NCBI RefSeq assembly: GCF_015832195.1 | Contig: NC_052019.1 | Span: forward strand, 45,511,016 to 45,575,015 | Origin: Motacilla alba alba | Taxonomy: Eukaryota > Chordata > Aves > Passeriformes > Motacillidae | Reading direction: 5' to 3' | Length of the DNA stretch: 64,000 bases | Shown here: positions 1 to 11,295 of the stretch, piece by piece | Numbering within the stretch: the first letter of the stretch is position 1 | How the letters are laid out: each line of letters opens with the position of its first letter | Translations under genes and position numbers: made by a program | The notes under the pieces: generated by a model | Told to the model about the DNA's origin: nothing | The model's input: only the letters and a program-made list of their open reading frames with translations | Databases searched by the model: none

Positions 1-2658
1 CCATTCTGTGTTTTTCTGGGATGTAAGATAACTGCCTTTGGTGTCCTGTTTAAGTCTGATTAAGGAGTGAAACTTGGCTACACTTGTGTACAGGATTTCC
101 TATTGCATTGAATGAGACAGTTTACTTGCACTAATGAAAGTTCAATGACTTCAGACAATGCTGGAGTTCATTAGATTTGGTTGGCTACTAAAAGAAAAGC
201 AAAACAAGGAAAAAGAAAAACAATCACACCCCTTCAATGCTTCCTATTGAAGAGCAAATAATATCTGGAATACTTACATCTTCTCTTAAGCTTTAGTTTA
301 ACATGCAAATAGTTGATTCAGGTTAATGGTTTGCAAAAATCACTATGCAAAGAACAAGCATTTCTTTATGTTTATAAATATTTTTTCAATTTTTTTTCTT
401 CTTTTTAATTTAAAAAATTAAGATAAAAATTATTTACCAGAATTTCCATTTTTTTTACCAGCTGTAGAATCATTACCCTTTAGCTTCTCAATCTATAGCC
501 AAGAAACTGAATTGCTACCATTCGTAGCTCCAGCAGACTGCTGTAGTCACCAGAAGAAGGCTACCTTTACCGCAATAAAGGAGGACTCATCTCAACAACT
601 GCCTTCAAGATTTTAGAAGCAATTAGTGGAAAGGTTAAAGAAAGCAGCATTGTAGTAGCAATAAGATATTTAAAAGATATAAGAATCTTTCATGGCTAGA
701 AAAGTCATTAGAACTGGTGGCTTACCGATGATTACCACAACCCCTTGTATTTCACTATAATGGTGATTGAACATGTTAAAAGATCAATGATAGATAAATG
801 GAGTCAGCCTTGCCTTCTAGGATTTACTTGGACACTTAAGAGTCAAACTCAGAGCTTAAAACTGTTAATGGAGCAATCAATTTGTTAACAAATATCAGAC
901 AGGATTTTGCAGTTGTAAGGACAGAAAACTAGAAAAAGAGCACTTCATTTTCAATAAATCAACACAGCAAAGAATCAACACACAGCAGAGAAGAAGGAAA
1001 AAAAGAGTCATAACATTTAATTAATTTTAGTTTTTCAAGTTTAAGTAGGTGTTTTTCCTAATGAAATTAGGGAATGTTGGAGAAGGAAGGATAGGCTTAG
1101 CTAGTATATTTTAAAATTAATACAAGTCACAACATTTGGCTTTGAATCCAAATGTGTGCTCAAGCTTTTGAGACTTTGCTAGCTTTAGCATCTGGGGTTT
1201 GGGTTTAGGACACTTTAAGGCTAGAAATCAGTGAAAATCTGCTGATCCAATATAAGTTGTTCTGGTTCTACAATAGGATAAGCAAAACCATGCAGGAAAA
1301 TTAACAATTTACCCAAACTTTAATCCAGACTAAAAGCAGGTGGGAATCCTGGAGAGACTGAGAACCTTTCACTGCAGTTTTCCATCTTAATCTGGAATTC
1401 AAAGTAAATAAAGCAAGTTTGACCCCAAAAAGTTTTGCAGCTAAGATTGAAAGCAGGGTTCTTTTTTTTTTTTAACCCTTGCAATCTAACAAGAAGGCTT
1501 TTATCCCAGAACATGCAGCTCAACTGTGTGGATCAGAAAGCCTCCTTTCCTAAATCTGTGGAAAGAAATGAGAAATTTGTCCCTCATTTCAGAATAATCA
1601 AACCTCAGACCTAATCTCTGATGTGCAAAACAGAGGCAGACACCTTGATATCAGGGTATAGATTGCATAGCAGGATTGAGAATTGCTGAAGTATCAATCA
1701 ACTTTTTTCGCAAGATTTGGGAGAAACTTTTTAAATGGCAGAAAGGCTTAACTCACATTTCCTTGCCTTCACCTCAAGTCAGTTTAACTCCCATTTTCCT
1801 AATTTCTGAATGAATGTTTTTACCAGATTCCAAACTGTGCTAAAGCCCAAGGTATGGGATTTATTCAAGTGTTTCTCAACACACAAAACTGCATTATCCA
1901 AGACTTCTTGTCTACCCTAGAGAAGACAAAGCCTCAAAGGGAGTGCTACAGCAAGGCTGCCTAATAACCAGACTGAATCTCACAAGCAACCTTGTTTAGA
2001 GGGGATGAATGGGGGAGAATGACGAGCAGGAAATTAAAGCAGAAGAACTACCCACCACCATTTAAAATGAAGCCAGAAAACGGGAAATTTAAAGGATTTG
2101 AAAATAAAATGGGCTTCCCGGATCAAAGCATTGCAAAAGGAATACAGAATTTTTAACCTTTAGGTAGCCAGTTCAAAATCCAGCAGAGGTCAGGAGGGAT
2201 GAAAGGTTATCATCCTCTAATGATTTTCACAAACTTAATTAAAGACTCCATCAAACTTTTATGTTCAAGTGCACAACCCTAACTTCCACTGGAGACAATA
2301 GCAAAACTCATATTGATTCAGAAAGGAGCCAGCCTGTACCCATAAATAGACATCACGTTGATGACCGGAGATAAGCTTATTTAAAAAGAAAAAAAAAGAA
2401 GTTGAATACACTCCAGATGTAAAGAGGTTTGGGGATCTAGACATGCATTTCATGATTTTAGTTACAACTTAATGAACAGTCTTGCTGAGAAGAAAAAACA
2501 AACAACAAGCCAAAAGGAGGTAAGGCCCAAACTAAAGAAAAACAAATAACTAGACTGTCCACAGAAGGTCAAGCATCATGAGCGAGAGAAAAAAATCTTA
2601 GATTGTTGGATATAAAGTTGTACTGGATCTCTACTAATGAGTATTTCTCTCCTCTTTC
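1..2658. other. gene-free AT-rich stretch
   Basis: I see no gene or recognisable transposon here. All frames are broken at short intervals. A 12-base T run lies at 1462-1473, and several other short A- or T-rich patches occur (for example around 380-420). Composition and texture match the rest of the window, so it is best read as intergenic or intronic DNA. Confidence 0.7.
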
Positions 2659-2670
2659 AAAAAAAAAGAA

Positions 2671-2702
<32 letters not shown>

Positions 2703-2703
2703 A
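2659..2703 (+). repeat. A-rich simple repeat
   Basis: A 45-base tract of A interrupted only by G at 2668 and 2690. No retroposed body is recognisable upstream, so it is called a simple repeat rather than a poly(A) tail. Confidence 0.9.
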
Positions 2704-3991
2704 CCACCCAGGTCTTGATCTGTGGTGTCACAGGTAGAAGCAAAATAACTTGTCACATAGTCACATAGATGTGGTTTTCAGTTTGAAATCATGTCTCAGC
2801 TTGCAAATGCAAATCCAGTAAGGAAATGCCATGGCAGTAAGTTGATTCAGTAAGAAACATAGAGAGAGCATTGAGCCTTGGATGAGCCATAATTCTTTTG
2901 GAAAGAAATTTGTGTTCATTTACACATTTTTGACACAAATACACAAAATCTGCAATGCGTGAGTCCCCATCTCGTTTGGCAGACAAAGATTTTGCACCTA
3001 AACTCACAATACTGTAAACACCTTCTTATGTCATGAGATCCTGATGAACAGATTTTTGCAACTCCTGGAACGCTACAATCTACCACTCAGGTTTCTCTAA
3101 TTGTAAGAGGTTACCATGGGCTAAATTTAGAACAGGCAAAACCAAAGAGGAAGATCTAAAATAAGTGACGTTCAAGAGATAAGTGAGGAACTCAGGAACC
3201 AAAATCCCTCTTGTAAAATCCTTTTTCAATGTATTAATATATTTGCATTTCTTGCTGGAATTGCTTGAAAGCATCATCTAAGTGGTGCCATAGCATAGAG
3301 GAAGGGGTAAAAGAAGAATAGGGATAAGAAGTGAGAATCTGGTTTTTAAAAAATGTAATATTAAGCTTACTACCCAACACTATGGGTCCTCCTGCATTTC
3401 ATGGGAAACTACACCTCTCTTCTCCTTGCATTTCCCTGTGTTTTTAAATGACAAATACCATACTTCAGAACTCTTATCACTGACTCAAATTGAAGTAGAG
3501 ATATTCTTAGAGGCTCACAAAAGCAAGAGCTGCATACAGACCTGTAGCAATTACTCAGTAATTTTGTATAAAGCAAGCATATTCTTGAATACAAACTTGA
3601 ATGTTCAAGATAAAACCATCCTCTACTAGTTTTATTTATCCTCCAGAGAAAACCTGAACATCCTGGAATTTGTCCCAAATAGAAAGGAAAACATATTGAA
3701 AATAATTTCCCAGCAACTTAAAATTTTCAAACTGTTTTTTTCCTACACTTTTATTTTGAAATCTGAGGCTATAATATAAAAATGCTGAAATTAAGCTGAA
3801 CTTTCTATTTTAAGAACCATGGTTACAGATTTGTGCATTTGGTGTTTTTTCTCTGAAAAATTCTAAGGGGATGAGCACTTTTTTGCTGAAAAACAACTCT
3901 TTATTAAACACCATACATCAATGGAAAAATATTTCACCAAAGAATTGCACCAATCTCACACAACCAGCTGTTCTTTCACAGTCAGGAAAGG
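2704..3991. other. gene-free AT-rich stretch
   Basis: No recognisable gene. Overlapping short frames occur on both strands around 3409-3678, with no family resemblance and no splice or promoter context to single one out. Confidence 0.65.

Positions 3992-4040
<49 letters not shown>
3992..4040 (+). repeat. poly(A) homopolymer, 49 bases
   Basis: An uninterrupted run of 49 A residues, preceded by ...caggaaagg and followed by cctactttg. No target-site duplication or retrocopy body is obvious. It is unusually long for a pure A run in a bird-like genome, whose main LINE (CR1) does not make poly(A) tails. Its exact length may be unstable or affected by sequencing. Confidence 0.92.
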
Positions 4041-4043
<3 letters not shown>

Positions 4044-6157
4044 ACTTTGTTGGTAGAAAGCTTGACAATATGAAAAAGTAAACTAAAATATCTTTTTAAT
4101 TATTTATTGATGTTAAAAACTAAAGTGTGTGTTGTCATTTATATGCTTAACTGTTTACAGTACTTGTCTTTCCTGAGCATCTGAAGACCTCTTGAGAAAC
4201 CAGTGGGGGAAAACCAGAAAACAGGACTTCATTCCCAACATTCCTTTAAGTTTTGTGCAGCAGATAACACAGACCTATTTGTGGAAAATCTCATTAAAAG
4301 CACTAATTTTCAATAGTTTTCTATGAAAGCAACAGCTGATAGTGACAGAGTCATCTGATGTGACATTTGCATCACACCGTGGACTTCGGCCACAGTAGCT
4401 GAAGGATATCTGAGTTGAATGCTCTCAGAACTTGTTGCATCTGCATAACCTATACGTAACTTGGGGTGCTGCTCACCCCACTCAGCCCAGCAACCAATTG
4501 TCCAACAGTGACTGAATGAAGAACCCCCAAAAATCCCTCAGATAAGACCTTACGACTTCTCTATCTGGAGAACCCCTGAAGCTTCCTGCCTCCATTTCCC
4601 TTAGCTTTAAAAACAGAGGATAACAGCAACTGCTTCAAAGCCTTCAATACATAGCTCAGTACCAGAAAAAATAAAGCACTATAGAGACAAAAAGCTTTAC
4701 ATGTTTTTCAATGCAGAGGAGTCCTGAATGGTCACTGTGGTTTGGTACCTCTTCATAGATAAGTCTCTCTTCTGTTGTCTTTCTGACCAGTCAAGTCAGG
4801 TCATTTATCAAACTAATTGCTTTAAAGACAGACATTCTTAGGCAATCTGTTCCCTCTCTGTATTTCCCATTACAGTCATTGAAAGTTATGTATGCAGATG
4901 AAAATGATAACAGACCTCTTGCGCTCTCAGAATATTCCTTTTTTAAACAAACACTGGGAACTCCAACAGCAAACATTGCTGAGTCCAGTCCAATCTGACA
5001 GTTCTTGGAGTAAGAAAATACAATAGCAGTACTAGTGTCAAGCGACTCCAGTCCATTGTTTACCCAAAAAGTCTGAGCTGATTAAACAGTCAGCTTAAGG
5101 TCTGGAAATATGTTCAGCAATAGCACCTGTGTGCCAACTAAAAACAAACATTACCACCATCACCAGATCCTGCAAACAGTTCCCACCTTCCTTCTCTCTG
5201 CTACTGAGAAATAAAAATTAATGAGACACAAAGTAGCGTGAAAAAATGCTGGACTTAACACAACATGCAATTCACACCAAACAACCTGAAAAAAGTTAAG
5301 TAGAAATATTCAAACACAAGATTTCAACTGACATGTGTAATCTATTCAACTGAAGTATAGCCAGCATTTGGGCTTTTGGAAAGTACTCTCTGTCCTACTC
5401 CTCAGCCTACAAGTTTCATTGTGAAAGGGAGTGGACATGATAATTGTCACCAGGCCTGGAACCCATCTAGTTTGTCCTCAGGTGTTGCAAGCCATCACTT
5501 TGTCATTGTAGACAGCCTACTCCTTTACAGGACACTGGCAGACGCTTGGCCCCTTGGGACACACATTGACCCTCCCTTACTGAGGGACCATGTCTCCATT
5601 CACAGCAGACAGAGCAGCATTCTGCAGTTCCATTGCTCCCTTGGCACAGGATGGAGCAATCAGGGCTGGTGGCTTTTAAGGGGGATTACAAAAGCTTTGA
5701 GTAAAGGAAACTGTGTATTTTCCTTTTGCTTTCCCTGCTTTTTATGGCCTGTTATTCCTTACAAACAAGGAGACAAGTGCTGAAGTCTTTGAAAAAGATA
5801 AATGCCATGCATGTTGGATGACCATCTCTGCTGTAGGGCTCATTTATGGACAAGACCAAAACAAGACAGACCTAAAGCTGCCCAAATGTGTGAGATTATA
5901 GCACTGCCTTGCCCATATAAAATACAAAAAGGGACACTAGGTGTCATGATATTATGACTAAAGGGTTCAAGTGCTACACTAATAAATAGAAGTGGATGAA
6001 TGAGTGCATTACCTCAGAAGCTAAAACATTTGTCAAGATGTATACACTTAAACAAAAGATTCACCTGAAAGTATAAAAGAATGAATGCTTTTTCAATTCA
6101 TTCCAAAATTACAAATATATTTTCAGCAATATGAAAATGAAATAGCATGCCAGGTTT
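4041..6157. other. gene-free stretch with one slightly GC-richer patch
   Basis: No recognisable gene. The patch around 5376-5783 is less AT-rich and holds a 135-codon plus-strand frame. The translation has no family motif, and I see no start context, splice pair or poly(A) arrangement that supports expression. Confidence 0.6.
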
Positions 6158-6258
6158 AAAATAAAAAACCACCCAACCAAAAAACAAACAAACAAACAAA
6201 AAAACCCCACCAAAACAAAAAAATCCTTCACCCAAGCACCCAAAGAAAAAAACCTCAC
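6158..6258 (+). repeat. A/C-rich low-complexity tract with (CAAA)n core
   Basis: A run of A interspersed with C that includes several CAAA/AAAC units near 6183-6200 and AACCCC-type patches. This texture recurs at 18549, 21515, 27517, 50969 and 52836. No gene content. Confidence 0.85.
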
Positions 6259-7246
6259 CTAATTATTCCAGTCACAAATTTTGGAAATTGGTACTCCCCA
6301 AAATAATTCCATACTATGCCTATATTTTATTACATTCCTGTAGTATTTTGTAGGAACTACAATGAGACAATCTAGCCCACTTGAGTATTCTAAGCTTTCA
6401 GCTGATGTTCAGTAGAAGGAATTCAGTTGATTTCTGTGACCCTTAAGACAATATGGAGATATCCATATGTATGAGTGTGTTGTAAAATAAGCCCTTAAGG
6501 ACTTGCATATGATTAGAAAGATTTACTTGGGGGTCAGAGAATACTATTAAGTGGAATTATCAGGGCTATTCTATAATTATTGTAAGTAAATAGCTGGAAA
6601 TAAAGGTCAAATGGTGAAAAAAATTATTTTTCAAGAAGATCTAGAGGTTCTTTAGAATTTCAAAATTAAGCTAGAAAGGCATCTAATAAAAAACCCCAAC
6701 AATCTCATGCTTTCATAGTGTTTTTCCCTATGCTGCATGCAATTGAATTCACTCCAGTTCATGTGTGAACACAATCTTATTGGTGAGTCCCCTTTCCAAT
6801 AACCAAATTTATAACATCATTAGGCAGCACATCAAACAATCTGATTACTGCGGGCTCAATCCTATCTCCTTGTGATTGATAAATCCCTCTACACGATACT
6901 TTTCAGACACTGACCAATTTGGTCATTTTGGTGTATTTGTATGAGCATTGATGATGTAAATAAGTAGCTGACAGCTTGCTTGTGTTAAACTGCAGCTCAG
7001 CTTTAAGTCTGCTGGTGCAGACACCGCTCTGCTCCAAACATTCAAGGAGGCTGCAGGAGCCATTTAAACACTAACATACCTTCAGTGAGAAGTGTCAGTG
7101 CCACCTCATTTATATTCACTTTCTTCATCACACATGTGTGTGCCTCAGTGCTCTTTTCCTGCTGCGCCACTTAGTTCTGCACTGAAACTTCAATCTGCCC
7201 TACAAGACAGCTCCTATTGTTCTTTATTACTGTGGCTATTGCCATA
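6259..7246. other. gene-free stretch before the CR1
   Basis: AT-rich DNA without a recognisable gene, running into the 5'-truncated CR1 near 7247. Nothing resembling the CR1 5' UTR or ORF1 precedes the element, so the truncation appears to be at its insertion boundary. Confidence 0.6.
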
Positions 7247-8767
7247 AAAGAAAATAAAAAGTGTTTTTATAGATACATCAGCAACAAAAAATAGAGCTTA
7301 AGAACCTCCATCCTTTACTGGATTAGGAGTGACCAAGCCTGAGAAAAAGGCTGAGGTACTTCATATCTTATTTGCCTCAGTCTTTAATTAAATAAGTAAC
7401 ACTTGTTCTGTGGGTACCCAGACCCCTGAGCTGGAAGACATAGAGCAGAATGAAGACCTCCTAGTCCAAAGGAGGAAAGGTCAGAAACCTGATACACATC
7501 TTAGATACACTCAAGCCTATGGAGCTGATAGGATCCACTCAAGGGTGTTGAGGGAGCTGGTGGAAATTCTCACCAAATCACTTCCTATCTTTAGTAGCAG
7601 TCTTGTCTAGTACGGGGGGGAGACAAAGATGTTGTTTACTGAACTTTACTAAAGCCTTTGTGACAGATTCCCACAACATTCTCCTGGAGAAACTGGATGG
7701 TCATGGCTTGATCAGGTGCACTGTTCACTGGGTGAAAAAACTGGCTGGGTGCAGGGTCCAGTGGGTGTTGGTGAATGGATTTACCTCCAGCTGGCAGATA
7801 ATCACTAGTGAGGTTCCCCAGGGCTCATCATTGGAGTCAGCCCTGTTTAAAATATTTATCAATGATTGGAACAAGGGGATCAAGTACACCACCAGTCAGT
7901 TCACAGATTACACTTATTTGGATGAGAGTGTCAATCTGCTGGAGGGTAGGAAAGCTCTGCAGAGGGATCTGGACAGGTTGTATCCATTGTCCAAAGCCAT
8001 TTGGATGAGGTTCAAGATGAAGGGTTAAATAAGGGTCCTGCCCTGGGACACAACAGTCCCATGCAACAAACACTACAGGCTTGAGGCAGAGTGGCTGGAA
8101 AATGGCCCTGCAAAAAATTATCTGGGAGTGCTGGCTGACAGCAGCTGAGCATGAGCAGCATTTTCCCAAGTCACCAAGACCACCAATAGTATCCTGGCCT
8201 GTATCAGAAATGGTGTGTCCAGCAGGACCAGGGCAGTGATTGCTCTTCCTGTAGATGGAACTGGTGAGGCCAAACCTCGAAGGCTGTGTCCAGTTCTGGG
8301 CCCTTCACTACAAGAAGGGCATTAAGGAGCAGGAGCACATCCAGAGAAGGGCAATGGAGACAGCCTCTAGAGCCCAAGTCTTATGAGGAGGATCTGAGGA
8401 AGCTGGGGTTGTTTAGCCTGGACAAAAGGAGGCTCAGGGTATACCTTATCGCTCTCTACAGCTACCTGAAAGGAGCTTTCAGCGAGGTTTCTCTCTTCAA
8501 CAAGCAATAGGACAAGAAAAAACAGCTTCAAGCTGCACTAGGGTATGCTTAGGTTGGATATTAGAAAAAAAATTCTTCACAGAAAGAGTCATTAAGCATT
8601 AGAACAGTCTGCACAAGGAAGTTGTAGAGTCACCACGCCTGCAGGTGTTTAAAAAAAATGTAGGAGGTGGCACCTAGGGACATGGTTTAATGGTGGACTT
8701 GGCAGTGCTGGGCTATTCGTTCTACAATCTTGAAGTGTTTTCCTACGTAAATAATTCTGTAATTCTT
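7247..8767 (+). mobile_element. CR1 LINE, 5'-truncated and internally deleted
   Basis: A non-LTR retrotransposon copy in plus orientation. From 7247 to about 7608 it matches the CR1 ORF2 region just before the reverse transcriptase core (the segment encoding ELEDIEQNE and VLRELVEILTK). After a junction around 7608-7632 it resumes at reverse transcriptase motif A (FTKAF), continues through motifs B and C, then the thumb and C-terminal part (RDLDRL, NIFINDL-like block), the 3' UTR (ggacatggtttaatggtgg) and ends near 8767 with degenerate ATTCTRTG-like units (ataattctgtaattct). Roughly 300 bases of the usual CR1 order are missing at the junction. Many stops and frameshifts mark it as old and inactive. 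The family call is secure; the exact subfamily is not determined, and the 5' boundary is approximate. Confidence 0.93.
7603..8028 (+). pseudogene. degenerate CR1 reverse transcriptase fragment
   Basis: An open frame of 141 codons inside the CR1 carries the palm of the LINE reverse transcriptase, whose role is target-primed copying of the element RNA. Motif A reads NFTKAFV, where CR1 normally has an aspartate before FSKAF, so the first catalytic Asp is lost and the second conserved Asp is also changed. Motif B reads EVPQGSSL, close to the normal GVPQGS-L. Motif C reads FTDYTYL where the family has an F-A-D-D core, so one of the two catalytic aspartates is replaced by Tyr. The fingers region is absent because of the deletion upstream. 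The frame survives by chance; the protein cannot be active. Its apparent start codon lies at the deletion junction and is not a true start. Confidence 0.9.
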
Positions 8768-9813
8768 TTGGTCATTTTATCCCACCTATTTAATTCTCTG
8801 AGACATGCAGATTATCTTCTACCTGTAAAACAGGATTTTCCTTGTTAGTCACATATAAGAATTCCAGCACTGCTGTAAATGAATGCTTTTGGGGGAATTT
8901 CTAACCTTATAACCTTAACCTGGTCCTTATAAACACTTGGGATAATACAATTCCAAAATATATTCCTTTAAGTTTTTTCACACAGGACCAGACATGTCGC
9001 AGGGGCATTCTTAAATATTTATAAGTTATTCCAAAGAGATAAAAAAAGAAAAAACTGAGACCATCCCAAATGTTCCCATGCATGTTTGAGTCTACTAAAA
9101 ATTCTTAAGATTCTCCCAGAAAACAGTGTTCTACAAATGCAGGGTCATGTTCTTTGGCCTCTGCATTGCCCCAAGCATATTTACCATTATTATAAGACCT
9201 GTCATTCATCTCTTTAGATCTCAGACAGAAAAAAAAATGTTTAGCTGTTTTATCTAGTTAGACAATATCTTGATGCAGAAACAAGCACTCCCAAGCCTGT
9301 GTGTCAGCCACAGAACATCTGTGCTTTTGTGCTGGTGATTTTGTGACACTTTTAATACACAAAGAAAAATTTCTTCCAACTTTTTTTGGCAGACATTTTA
9401 CATGCATTTTAAAAATATAGTGAATGTGACATCCTTAAAGTCCTGGGTGCTAAAGAAAATATGTGCACAACACATATGGAACAATATATTCATTGTACCA
9501 AAAATTTTTCAGTATTCCAAATTTATCAGAGAATCAGAAGTTGTACAAAAAATAATCTTTTTTTTTTTCTTGAGGCTGTAACTGTTCAGTTTTGTGTGTT
9601 TTAAGGCAATGATTTTTTTGGTGGGTCATCTAAACTCCTGCAATATAAATAACCAATACACTGATGCAGTATATGTATCAAAATACTAGTCATGTCCAAG
9701 ACCAGACTTTCTTTCTCCAGACATACATCAATTAGTTTGTTACTTGGCTGGGTGCTCAGTTTCTCCAGCGAAGCATACAGGAACCCTAGCTATGTTTTTC
9801 AAAGTAAATTGAA
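8768..9813. other. gene-free stretch after the CR1
   Basis: AT-rich DNA without recognisable genes or repeats beyond an 11-base T run at 9558-9568. It starts directly after the CR1 3' end. Confidence 0.65.
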
Positions 9814-10055
9814 TTACTTTAGTCTCAAAGTCCACTCATAATTCTTAAAATTTGCACATATTCTTATAAGTATAAAGAAAGCATTCAAGTCTATAGGAGA
9901 GCCTCTTAACACAAAACCATTGGTGTTTTTTTTTTCTATTGGGCTTTTAGTCCTGAGGCCATTAGCTTGCCATGAGCTCTGATAACATAAAGCTGACTTG
10001 CGAAACTGTAGGCCATTCCCTGGATAAGTCAGAGCCAAAAATCTTTTCCTGAAGG
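9814..10055 (-). other. candidate exon start, open frame after a strong acceptor
   Basis: On the minus strand a pyrimidine-rich acceptor (ctgtctccttcatttcag) ends at 10056, and the following sequence is open in the frame entered with two leading bases (intron phase 1) down to a stop at 9814. The first residues would read FRKRFLALTYPGNG. The phase matches the donor of the signal-peptide-like exon at 11235-11295 upstream on the same strand. I recognise no domain, and no good donor closes the exon, so it is only a candidate and may be coincidence. Confidence 0.12.
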
Positions 10056-11234
10056 CTGAAATGAAGGAGACAGAAAATATGAAGACACCCCTTTTTGTCA
10101 CCCATCTTATCACCAAGACGGCTCTGCCCATACTTCAAGATCACAAGGTAGGAAAATTACCAACACCTTCAACTTTCCTAAATATCCATTGTATCTTAGC
10201 ACCAAAATAATCAGAGCAGCAAAATATCAGGAGGTTAATCCAGGGATGTAAAAGAATTTACGTTCATTTATTCATTTACTTGGAAGTAACCTCATGGCCA
10301 CTAGGACAAACTGGATCAATCTCTGGGACTTTGTCATGAACAATAATGGGGTATTGCCCATGGTGACTCCTTATCCCAAATTCAGCTACAGAACTTCCGT
10401 CAGCTTCTTCCCATAGCCACCTTTAAGTGTTGCAAACCCACCCTCAGGGCAGTAGAAAAGACACTTGGTAATGTTGCAACCTATGGGCCAAAAACTGCCA
10501 TGTAACTCCACACACTCGCATCTCTCTGCCTGGTATTTAAATATTTCTGCAGCAGAAAGATGAACAAGGAGAGGAGGTCTATAATTTTTTTTTGTTCTTG
10601 TTTAAAGGCTTGAGAGGCTAAGGAGACATCAGCTCCGAGATTATGGGACCCTAAGGCATGGTGGGTAAGAGAAGGGTGCTTGTTTAGTTGTAGCAGGAAG
10701 AAGAGGTATCGGATACAATTTACAAACATAAAAGCAAGATCATCACTAAAAGAAAATTCGCAAGTGTTAAAGGACTAAAATAGATCATGCGATCTTCATC
10801 AGATTTCAAAATGTGAGGTGAAAATCAGGCAAAGCTAGGGAACAGCAACCGGTCCGCAACAGAAAATTGATACGTATCACAGGTTCAGTAAAAAAATGAG
10901 AGATGAAGAGAAACAAAACATGAAATTTGAAAGCAAAGAAAAGTAGACACAAGTTAAATGGTCTTCCAAACTAATCCTCTGCCATTTTCTCAATGTTTGT
11001 AAACTGTGAGTTAAACCATGACACTTTAGGGTATGCACAAGAACAATTTTTACCCCATCGATTCTTCTTTTAAAAATTACCCACTTCTTCTGAAAAGATT
11101 TTAAAATATTTATCCTTTTTGCTGATCTGATTGATCTATCACTATAATTCTTAAAGGATGTGTGTAAGTCACTGTGTAAGTAATTCTTAAAGGATAAGTG
11201 ATCCATAAATAACGGGAAAGAGGGATCCACTCAC
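10056..11234. other. AT-rich stretch, possible intron on the minus strand
   Basis: No recognisable gene. If the signal-peptide-like exon at 11235-11295 and the acceptor at 10056 belonged together, this would be a 1.2-kb intron. It contains the 15-bp direct repeat at 11145-11159 and 11181-11195. Confidence 0.4.
11145..11195 (+). repeat. direct repeat, 15-bp unit, 36-bp period
   Basis: Two exact copies of taattcttaaaggat at 11145-11159 and 11181-11195. Between them lies a nested gtgtaagt duplication. This looks like a small local duplication. Confidence 0.85.
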
Positions 11235-11295
11235 CTCCTGTGAGCAAGCAGAGCCACATTAATGGAACAGAGAGAAGGAGGACATGCCATTGCAT
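11235..11295 (-). other. candidate first coding exon, signal-peptide-like
   Basis: On the minus strand an ATG at 11295-11293 opens a frame beginning MQWHVLLLSVPLMWLCLLTG. It has a polar start, a long Leu/Val-rich hydrophobic core and a small-residue end, as in a cleavable signal peptide. Directly after it sits a consensus splice donor (caggag|gtgagtgg, GT at 11234-11233), which gives a phase-1 junction. A signal peptide on its own exon with a phase-1 donor is a common layout in secreted and cell-surface vertebrate genes. The context before the ATG (gctgag) has a purine at -3. A phase-compatible acceptor lies at 10056. I do not recognise the protein, and no TATA box or other promoter element clearly marks a start upstream. 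Chance remains a serious alternative. Confidence 0.2.

Noticed and set aside
5376..5783. 135-codon plus-strand frame in a mildly GC-rich patch
   Set aside because: The translation has no family resemblance, and the frame has no start, splice or poly(A) context.
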